Positions 34,576-42,529 of a DNA stretch of 42,529 nucleotides are shown one piece after another. Position numbers and translations under genes: made by a program. Positions within the stretch are counted from its first letter, which is position 1, and the number at the start of each line of letters is the position of its first letter. Under the pieces are notes generated by a model. It had not been told where the DNA came from and searched no databases. It saw nothing but the letters and a program-made list of their open reading frames with translations. The DNA is from Byssochlamys sp. IMV 00236 (lineage: Eukaryota; Ascomycota; Eurotiomycetes; Eurotiales; Thermoascaceae), in the NCBI GenBank assembly GCA_001931875.2, contig MSJH02000143.1, positions 1 through 42,529 of the forward strand, written 5' to 3'.

Positions 34576-36116
34576 TCAAAAAAAATTGTACAATTCATCT
34601 ACAGGTGGACTAAATCCCAAGTTTGAATTCTGTAAGCTGCTAAGCATGTCTTCGTCAAACGAGCTATTGATACTATCAAATAAATCAAATTCTTCTAGTA
34701 ACGGTTCATCCTTATTTTCTTCAAACAGAGGAGCAATTGGTGTACTTTCGTTCAATGGCGTAGTCATTATGTCATTCAAAGGTGTGGTTACTGCCACATC
34801 CTGCATAGGTGTCGTTGAGGTATCGTTTTGTTGTGATATATTTGTATTTACTGTGCTTTGACTCTGCTGGCTCTGCTGACTCTGTAGTTCATCCTCCTCT
34901 TTAGTATATGGACCATTGTTTTTACATCTTTCCAAATGATACGTGAGACCATTTCGATTCTTGTATTTTTTATTACATGGTTCACAGAGAAAGTATCGTT
35001 TTCCTAAAAAGACATTAGCTTTTTTTGGTTTTGGTTTGGTTTTGTTTTTACCATCAGGCGTGATGACCGTTGGAGCGTCCAAGATTGTTCTTTTTCTAGG
35101 GGTATTAGGTGTCTTTGCCGGCGTACGTGGTGAATTTGCCATGGCATATGGTGACTTTATAGGCGTGCGGTTAAGCTTCTGTATTGACTTGGGTGTTTTG
35201 TTCTTCTTTTTAGATGGTTGTTGTTGTTGCACTAGTTGCTGTGGTCTCGTAGGGGAAACGAGTAGATCATTTCCTGTGATAGATGGTAATGATGGTACGC
35301 TGAGGTCCTTGGCGAGTGACTGATATGCTTGATTGTTCTTTCCTGTTGACAGGTTTCTTCCATTGCCTATGACTGAGAGAACTGATTTTGTCCGTTTGGG
35401 TGATAATGATATTTTATACGAGTATCTTAGTTTGTTAGGCAATACTCGATCTTGTGCAAATAGGGTATAGAGTTCATCGTTTGGGTTCATATTGGCCATC
35501 ATTTTGAATTTTCCTTGTATGAGACGAACTTTTAAAAGGTTGCTAACCGCAGTAATATTATCGTGACTAAGGTCTCCCAGTGATGGCGAACTTGGCCACA
35601 ATCCCTTGCAAGTACTGAATAGTTGATGTTGTTCTTCTTGTTGATTATTCGGAGGTGTCTTTGCAGATTGTAGCTTCATACGTTTTAGTCGTTCAGCTGT
35701 TAATGTACAAGGTGAAGCGACTTCTATTTCTGGAGATTGTCTTTTTAGATTCTTGTGATTGTCATGTAGAGGCAAGTTTTCTTTATCATTTGGAGTGTGA
35801 TGTGGATGGTGAATGGCGTAAAAGTCATTTTTTAAGGGGGTTGATGATAATGAGTATCTTTTCTTTTCCATGATATCATTTGATGCATTCATTATATCAT
35901 TATTTGTCAAGTATGAATCTGATTTATTTTCAAGAGGTGACAATATGGTTGAAGGTATATTGAAATCGCTATTTTATAAATAAAAAAAAAGAGAGAGAAA
36001 AAGAGAGAGAGAGAGAGCAATTTTATATGCTTTTGTGTGAATATTTAATCTGATGTTATTTATATATCTTTATATTACTTTGTTGAAGGTGCTAGAAAGT
36101 CAAACTGTAAGTCCAT
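34576..36116 (-). CDS. Zinc-finger nuclear protein rich in proline-directed sites, with a Whi5/Nrm1-like motif
   Basis: The true start is a 38-nt first exon (36116-36079, MDLQFDFLAPST), which joins through intron 36078-35969 to 35968-34576 and gives 476 residues. The large exon alone lacks a suitable start. Residues ~152-183 (AVSNLLKVRLIQGKFKMMAN) resemble the helical GTB/Whi5-Nrm1 motif of fungal G1/S repressors; this is a weak match by eye. A single C-x2-C-x12-H-x3-C finger lies at 341-361 (CEPCNKKYKNRNGLTYHLERC, ends excluded here), like the K-Y-K-N-x-x-G-L-x-Y-H finger of d4 and Sfp1/JAZF1 proteins but with Cys for the last His. Many Ser/Thr-Pro sites lie between (SPKR, SPRTPAK, TPRKR), suggesting CDK or MAPK control. 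The C-terminus is acidic (EEFDLFDSINSSFDED), perhaps an activation domain. A nuclear regulator is likely; the exact role is unknown. Confidence 0.75.
35991..36017. repeat. GA-rich simple repeat in intron 1 of the zinc-finger gene
   Basis: A run of GA dinucleotides broken by short A tracts (CT-rich on the coding strand) lies just upstream of the intron acceptor at 35969, where it may serve as the polypyrimidine tract. Confidence 0.75.
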
Positions 36117-36309
36117 CTGCTTAATGATTGAATCAAAAGGAAAGAAAAGAGAAAGAAAGAGAAAAGGGAGGTCAAAGGTTATTCCTATTGCTTTAAATAA
36201 AACTTTGAGCCAATTAAATTCCGTATCGCGTCATTAGGACACCATGGTGGACATTGTAAAAGCGTGTTTTTTTTGCATTTTTTTTATTGTTGTCAGACGC
36301 GTCTTTTTT

Positions 36310-37793
36310 TTATCTCAGTTCCACTTTGCACTCCTTTTGGACAACTTGGCGTACTCTTTCTTGTATTTCATTAATCTCTTCATTTGTTACATTTCTATAA
36401 TAAAGAGAGTAAATATAAGTAATCAAGAGGTACAAGGCTTTTTACCTGTCCATGGATCTATAATTGATACGATAGCATAAACTGCGTCTTTTAGTCTTGG
36501 GATGAACAAAGTCATCAATCTACAAGAAGGTCAATGACTGAATATTATCATAATAAATAAAACTTACCAAGCACACATTTTCAACAATATCACCAGCAAT
36601 GCCTCTTACTAACTCACAAAAGTCATTCTCATTCCATTGTTCTTCAGGCAACCAAAATGATATATCTTTTATACATGGTGGATACTTGGAGAATGGCACA
36701 AACTTATTAATCTTTCCAGGAGTAAACTGTTCAATGAATCGACTATCCTCTGACCAAAACAATCGAATGTCTGGTATACCAAACAGTACCATGGCTAATC
36801 TTTCTAGACCCATACCAAATGCCCATCCTATCTTATCGTTCAATCCTGCTTGATTCATGATCTTTTGATTGACAACACCACAACCAAGTACTTCTAACCA
36901 TTCTCCTTTATACAAGATCTCTACTTCCCAACTGGGGCTTGTGAATGGAAAGTAAGCGTCTATCCATCTAACCTTCAAGTCAGGTTCATCAGCAAACAAA
37001 TTACGTATCATTGAATTGATTGAATGCTTTAAGTGAGCAGATATCAAATCCACTGATTCTGAACGATGACATTCCTGAATTGGGTTCTCTGGTTTGATGA
37101 TTGTATCATCCACTAATTCAATGTTGGGTGTCTCTTTACTCTGAATAAGTGCAAGTTCATTCGTTAGCTTTTTAACATCGTTATCCACATAAAAGAATCC
37201 TTCAATCTGATGAAATACAGGATAATGAGATGAGTCAATCTCGTCTCGACGATAGACATCACCACTAATCAAGAACTTATTCTCTCCCGAAGCTAAACCG
37301 TCAAGTTGATGCGCTGATGTATGGGCTCGAAGCACAGTATCCTTGTTGAAATAGTAATTGTCTGACTTGCTTCGACTAGGATGATCTTGAGGGATATATA
37401 AATCATCAAAGTTTTGCTTGGTCGTCACAATAGGACTTAGATCGTTGAACGTTTTGAAATCTTTAAAGTTGGTTTCAATCAATTGACGAATGATTGAAAT
37501 AGGATTCTGTGGTTGTAAGTGTAACTTTCTATGAATTTTCGAAAGTACAGTCGGTGTGACATTGGTCCAGTCATCACGCACGAGTCTTTTACCGTCCACA
37601 ATGGTTTCTTCATTAGTGATTATGAAGTTATCTAATATTCTTTGGTGAGATTATAAGAGAAAGAAAGAAATACATGTATACCTGACGTTGTCTTTGTAGA
37701 ATGTAGTCCTCTATTATATATAGCGTATGTGCCAGCATAAGTGCTTTTAGAAAGTTGATTGATTTTGCCTATTCGAATTATTGTTCGAAGCAT
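36310..37793 (-). CDS. MSF1: Mitochondrial phenylalanyl-tRNA synthetase
   Basis: The enzyme charges mitochondrial tRNA-Phe with phenylalanine; the mitochondrial form is a single-chain class II synthetase. Exons 37793-37682, 37631-36568, 36519-36446 and 36394-36310 give 444 residues, the usual length (~450). The first ~35 residues (MLRTIIRIGKINQLSKS onward) are basic and lack acidic residues, a typical mitochondrial presequence; this favours the start at 37793 over an in-frame ATG at 37865. Class II motif 2 is GDVYRRDEIDSSHYPVFHQI, and motif 3 is GWAFGMGLERLAMVLFGIPD. LEVLGCGVVNQ lines the Phe pocket. The C-terminal ~85 residues (ISFWLPEEQWNENDFCELVR to the end) form the ferredoxin-like anticodon-binding domain. 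The intron 1 acceptor at 37633-37632 is chosen because the nearer one gives a stop. Confidence 0.95.
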
Positions 37794-38452
37794 GTTTGAC
37801 AGGTCAAAAAACCATACAAAATTGCCAGGCACCTTATTTTTACCGTCTGCTGAGATTAAATACATGACAGTGAGATTTATTCTTTTATAACGAATATCTT
37901 TACATGGCTCTTAGGGGACCTATCTGATAAATTGTTTTGTACATCTTGTCAAAAGCACTATTAAGAAACTACTATAGAGGCTTCAATATATTCTGTAAAA
38001 AAGATCTACATGTCTCAAGACTTTTAGAGATTGTGCAACGTAAAATTGTAAATCGTCCACTCTTGCATAAAGCAACCATTGTTTAGAACGTTAAATAGTT
38101 GTAGATTATAATAGTAAACTGTATGTTTCCTATGTGGTTTTGGTAAAATGATCTGTTTAGACTATTGAGCACTTTTTAGCCTGTGTGAAATTGCTTTGAT
38201 TTCCAAAAAAGGAAGCACACGCAGATTTGCCCCTTTCCCCTTCTTCTGTAAACTGTAAGGGAAATATTGACAGTTGTATTAAATATTACATGTATAGAGA
38301 TTATCTGACACATTAACATATTGAGGGTGAAATAGAGTAGCATAGAGTACATATTCAGCCTCACTTAAACTTTATTTTCCTTGACGGTCATTAAAAGAGC
38401 AATAAAGGTCAGTTCATTGTTTTTAAAGCTTTTCCCCTTCCTTCCTTGATCA
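37794..38452. other. Divergent promoter region between MSF1 and SCS7
   Basis: About 660 bp of AT-rich DNA lies between two divergently transcribed genes. I see no open frame, RNA gene or repeat; it should hold both promoters. Confidence 0.6.
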
Positions 38453-39535
38453 ATGAGCATAACTTTTAAAAGAGACGAAGTTAAAAAACACTCTACAAGT
38501 GATTCTTGTTGGGTTATTGTCAATAACAAGGTTTACGATGTCACTTCATTCTTGCAAGATCATCCAGGGGGAAGCGAATATATATTGGAATTTGCTGGCA
38601 AAGACATCACTTCCATTATGAAGGATAGCGTCTATCACACTCATTCAGACGCAGCTTATGATGTGCTTACAGAATATTATATTGGAGAAGTTGTTAAAGA
38701 TGACCATGTCCAAGAACGAAATGTCATCAAGCAAGCAGTCAATGCGAATAAAATAGGATCTCAGAGGGATCAGGAGTTTTTAGATCTTCGTAAGCCTCTA
38801 TTCTCACAACTATGGAACGCCACCTACTCAAAAGAATATTACCTTGAGCAAGTACATCGACCAAGATACACACCTTATACTGTACCTTATTTTGATAACC
38901 CTTATTTGGATATGCTGTCTAAAACAAACTGGTTTATTGTTCCAGTCCTATGGTTACCATTCGTCGTCTTTCAGCTATGGAAATCCCTAAACTGTGCGTA
39001 TGGTTCAATTCAAGTTACTTCTCAAGGCTTCTCTATCGGCATCTTGTTTTGGACTTTGTTAGAGTACGTCTTGCATAGATTTCTATTTCATCTGGATAAA
39101 CTTTTACCGGATCATCCAATTGCCCTATTGGTTCATTTTACCTTGCATGGTATACACCACCATATGCCTATGGACAGGTATTTTCTAAAAAGTTATAAAC
39201 AGAACTCTGACTGACGCGCTTATCCTAGACTACGCTTAGTGATGCCTCCTATATTGACAATAATCCTGAGTATACCTGTTTTTCAGCTTGCTCATGGACT
39301 ATTTCATCCTCCTCTTGCATACTCATTTGTGGCAGGCGCCTTCTTTGGTTATGTCTGTTACGACATGATTCATTATTACCTTCATCATGCCAACGTACTC
39401 AAGATTTACTTTAGAGAACTTAAAAGGTATCATATTGCCCATCACTACAAGAATTTCGATAGTGGATTTGGAATTACTTCTAAACTATGGGATTATGTCT
39501 TTGGTACTGTTCTATATCTGGATGAAAGCAAATAA
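38453..39535 (+). CDS. SCS7: Fatty-acid/sphingolipid 2-hydroxylase with cytochrome b5 domain
   Basis: The enzyme is a predicted ER membrane di-iron protein that 2-hydroxylates the very-long-chain fatty acid of ceramide (yeast Scs7, human FA2H). Exons 38453-39177 and 39229-39535 give 343 residues, near the family's ~370-380. Residues 1-80 are a cytochrome b5 domain with the heme motif HPGG (37-40) and a second heme His at 62 or 64. The hydroxylase part has membrane segments and His boxes: [22 protein letters not shown] just before the intron, and YYLHHANVL and [22 protein letters not shown] in exon 2. All expected His clusters are present, so it should be active. It diverges from MSF1 and ends about 220 bp before the LINE. 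Confidence 0.95.
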
Positions 39536-39757
39536 CACTGCTTCTTTCTTTCTTTTGATTCTCACAATAAATGTATTATATCCGCTCTCACTACAGAAAG
39601 ACAATATAATGCGCTTAATCCATAGTTGGTATCGTCAATCATGTTATCCATGGTTGAGCGATATTTTCTTTCAAAAGAAAGAAGCGCTCATCAGATGTTG
39701 AATAATGATTTCTAAGATGAATTTGCTCATGATACACATACATCTTTTGCCAAAACG

Positions 39758-41053
39758 ATGGCACAAGAAAAAAAAGTGTTGCACTTTCAAAAAAAAACAC
39801 TAACCACGACGAAAACAATTGCTTCAACTATGCCGCCTGACGACATAAATAACAGTAATTTAATAAATATGGATGAAACTCTCGCTCAGGAAGCAGTAGC
39901 TACTTTACTTTTGCAGCTTGAGAGTCATCACATATCTTTGAGGTGTCCTCATTGTGAAAAGATGGGCCAATTTCGTCGTAATGGATCCACTAAAACCGAT
40001 CCACCTATGCCAATATTTCGTTGTCATGGATATGGAAAGACCTTTAAAGCTCGAGCCATGATGTACATTGTTCAGCCTTTAGTTTCTTCTAACAGCTTTG
40101 TAAGCTCACCAAACAGCAAAGCTTCTGGAGTTTTCCACAATACACAACCTACCGAAATAGTAACACAAACCACCAGGCACACGATATGCAGCCCTTACTA
40201 GACATGATTAAACGCCTCCCAACCAAACTTGCAGCAGCTCATGTTAGCCAATTTGCGTCAACAGGTGACCCAACTTCAAGAACAAGCGACACAACAATCC
40301 ATAAATATGAACCAGCCTACCCATCACGAAGACGACAACCATCTCGGCCCCGAAGATTTTCCTGCACTACCCTCCCAAACACCTCCATGGCATAACCCTC
40401 AGCATATTTCCCAAATCAAGCACAGTCTTGCAGAGCATGAACAACAACGCCGATTGCAGCGACAAGAAGCAGCTGCACGCCTCTTACAGCCGCCATCTGA
40501 GAATCAAGGATTTCAATATGTATACTTGCCAACTAAAGCACGAGTTCTTATAGGCCAGATTCATACTCTTTTGAGAAAACTCGATATTACGAACAACCGC
40601 ATATTGGATATACACTACCCAGACCACAATGCTGTTGCGTTACTTGTGCATAATGATTATATGAATGATCTTCATAAACAATTAAAATGCTTTAAAGTTA
40701 CCCTTAAAGATGATTTTGATCCTTGTGATCCCAAAGTCTTGCGAGATCCTAAATACGCTGATCTTTCACCTGAAGAAAGAGCCAGCTTCGCCCTCATGCA
40801 CCAGAGTGACCGTATGACACGTGCTCTGAATTACATTCGCGCCCTCGTCAAGTATACTGTTGATCGATTCTTCTACTCTAAAGGATGGATCAGTAAAATA
40901 CTTTTACAAGAAGCCTTCCTAGTAGTTGTAAAGTACCCGACCAAGCTGCCAACATCTTCCAATCTGACAATGTCACCGTGGACAACGCGGACGGCTTATT
41001 TCACGAATCTATCAACACCGACACCAACTCTACAAGGGAAGCTATTACCATAG
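39758..41053 (+). pseudogene. LINE ORF1 (zinc-binding, nucleic-acid-binding protein), disrupted
   Basis: The N-terminal part has a zinc-ribbon-like stretch (LRCPHCEKMGQF, then IFRCHGYGKTFKARAM). A second Cys of the C-x2-C pair appears changed to Tyr (C-H-G-Y). The frame stops at TAG 40199-40201, with a TGA soon after; a neighbouring frame bridges the gap (MQPLLDMIKRLPTKLAAA at 40186), and the first frame resumes at 40229. This looks like two compensating frameshifts or two nonsense changes. The second half is Gln-rich coiled coil, then a basic domain ending at 41053 (GWISKILLQEAF region). Confidence 0.7.
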
Positions 41054-41069
41054 ACGACTCTACACCCTT

Positions 41070-42415
41070 ATGAACCACCTAACAATTACATTTTTTAACG
41101 CTATCGGCCTACCCAGGCATGCCATTACACCTATTATCAAAGCAGCACAACCAACATCGGTCCTTTTAATCACTGAAACTTGGCTACTCCTACCTGCAAG
41201 ATACCCAACAAATTGGCAGCAATTTCATACGTATGGCATACCTATTGAATACTATAACAACAGAGGCGCGCAAGGTATATGTATGTTTGTAAATCCTAAC
41301 TGCCCGTACCACATACATCACTTGCCCTCTCGTAATCCTTCTTTTGCCCAGTATCAACTTTCCTTCACAATAGCTGATACATTAATTCACTGTTCATATT
41401 TGCCACCTTCCCTAGATAATCAAGCAGCCTTGGAGATTCTATCATCGCTCCCATCAGCAACTCCTAACACAAGCCAAACAATCATATATGGTGATTTTAA
41501 CGCTATACTTGGCTCTTAAACAGAGGATCGCTCAACCAATCCTCGGAGTAGCGTTGTACACCGCTGGCTTAAAGAAAAGGAGATCATCGTATGGAATAGA
41601 CGACTGGATTTTGGTCAACCTACATTTCTGACACATAAAGGGAGCGATATTATTGATCTTTTCATGAGTACTACTGAACTAAACGAACCAGAAATGAAGA
41701 TTCTTGTGGATAAATCCCTCGGTTCCAACCACAAAATGGTCTCTTTCTCTTTTAAAGCAACTGCTCTCTATCAACCAACACAAATACAACGAGCCATATG
41801 GAATCTTAGAAAATTGAGAAAGCAAAAGGTTCGCGACGCATACACTCAGCAAGTGCAATCAGCCTTAACCCGTCTTAGACTGTCGACTCAATCTGTCTCC
41901 CATCGGGTTGATGATGTAAAAGCAGGACAGAGGCGTATAGAAGAGCTCAAACATTATATATGTCAAATCATATACAATTCACTGGATGCCACTTGCGGTT
42001 GGGTTACTTCAAGCTACAGCTACTGGCAAGACTTCTAAACCACTGAAATGCTAAAGCCCATCCAACACTTACTGACACCAGTCCTTTTCATACTGTTTCA
42101 AATGTGTTGGATCTGGTACTATGTCCCTCTGCCTTGGCGTATCGCACAAGTTGCTCCAATCCATAAGAAAGGTTCTCTATCAATCTAGGTAACTACTGTT
42201 CAATCAGCTTAACCACAATATTTAGAAAAATCCTGAAACATTGTATACAACCTACATTAGCAAGTGAAGGGCCATCACTGGATATTGTGCAAGGGGGATT
42301 TTGTGGATCTCGTAGTGCTTTGGATCAAGCCATATGCCTTTCTGAGATCTGTCAAATATTGCGTTCACAATTCCGCATTACTCTATATTCAATCTATCGT
42401 TCTACCAACAAGTAA
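41070..42415 (+). pseudogene. LINE ORF2: AP endonuclease and partial reverse transcriptase, disrupted
   Basis: The AP-type endonuclease is recognisable: ITETWLLLP near the start, IIYGDFNAILGS (GDFN motif), then an in-frame TAA at 41517-41519, then DIIDLFMST and GSNHKMVSF, where the usual catalytic SDH is SNH. A second stop lies at 42036-42038. The early reverse-transcriptase region follows in frame: PWRIAQVAPIHKKG (42.13-42.17 kb), then a frameshift and NYCSISLTTIFRKILKH and QGGFCGSRSALDQA. The palm motif YxDD is absent because the element ends shortly after, at a TAA (42413-42415). Confidence 0.78.
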
Positions 42416-42468
42416 ACTTCGAACCCAGCAATAACAGGCACGACACACAATCCTACATTTCAAATCCG

Positions 42469-42529
<61 letters not shown>
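42469..42529 (+). repeat. Poly(A) tract of 61 A at the window end
   Basis: An uninterrupted A run reaches the last base of the window. It fits the tail of the LINE on the same strand, though an assembly end in a homopolymer is also possible. Confidence 0.85.

Larger units (their letters stand above)
39758..42529 (+). mobile_element. Decayed LINE (non-LTR retrotransposon) ending in poly(A)
   Basis: The element has ORF1 (39758-41053) with a zinc-binding N-terminus, then ORF2 (41070 onward) with an endonuclease and the start of a reverse transcriptase, then an A tract of 61 bases to the window end. Order and spacing (16 nt between the ORFs) are those of Mucorales LINEs. The reverse transcriptase stops after its first motifs; the rest and the C-terminal Cys/His region are absent. 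The 5' limit is uncertain: the stretch 39536-39757 after SCS7 may hold its 5' UTR. Confidence 0.8.

Noticed and set aside
34576..35943. Zinc-finger ORF starting at 35943
   Set aside because: The codon there is TTG, not ATG. The frame extends upstream to a splice acceptor at 35969, and a 38-nt exon supplies a proper start.
1..42529. tRNA, rRNA, CRISPR arrays and biosynthetic gene clusters
   Set aside because: I looked for the T-loop consensus, regular spaced repeats and clustered biosynthetic enzymes and found none; CRISPR is not expected in a fungal genome.

Overview
The window is fungal nuclear DNA, most likely from a Mucoromycota (Mucorales-type) mould. It is AT-rich. Its genes are split by many introns of about 45-100 bp with GT..AG ends. 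Conserved eukaryotic genes sit beside relics typical of Mucorales genomes: a Tnp2-type DNA transposase, Tc1/IS630-type remnants, and a LINE with a zinc-binding ORF1. I rebuilt the gene models by hand from splice sites; every model called CDS has exon lengths that sum to a whole number of codons. Family assignments come from memory of the families, not from a search.

Layout. 0.4-4.2 kb (+): a tomosyn/Sro7/Lgl protein ending in an R-SNARE-like tail. 4.3-8.4 kb (-): exportin-1/CRM1 in 16 exons. 9.5-11.8 kb (-): an oligopeptide (OPT) transporter. 12-18.2 kb: a transposon graveyard holding a 230-bp TA-flanked MITE, a broken member of a probable lineage-specific family, a Tc1-like relic, and a decayed Tnp2 transposase that lies 101 bp upstream of an intact four-exon coiled-coil gene. 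18.5-20.8 kb (+): a RECQ1-type helicase. 21.2-22.7 kb (+): a tail-anchored coiled-coil protein with a CC1-box-like motif. 22.9-25.7 kb (-): a TCP11/Sok1 protein. 26.6-27.0 kb (-): the 3' stub of a LINE. 28.1-29.7 kb (-): an RCH1/SLC10A7-like transporter. 31.9-34.6 kb (+): the PRP28/DDX23 spliceosomal helicase, convergent with a proline-directed-site-rich zinc-finger protein (34.6-36.1 kb, -) only 9 bp away. 36.3-37.8 kb (-): mitochondrial phenylalanyl-tRNA synthetase. 38.5-39.5 kb (+): a cytochrome-b5 fatty-acid 2-hydroxylase. 39.8-42.5 kb (+): a decayed LINE that stops inside its reverse transcriptase and runs into a 61-A tract at the window end.

The host genes are mostly unrelated housekeeping functions: exocytosis, nuclear export, peptide and calcium transport, DNA repair, splicing, mitochondrial translation and sphingolipid hydroxylation. 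I see no operon-like or biosynthetic cluster. The points most worth checking are the Trp-to-Gln change in the RecQ aromatic loop, the intact gene beside a dead transposase, the tail-anchored CC1-box protein, two GC-AG introns, and the 3'-truncated polyadenylated LINE.
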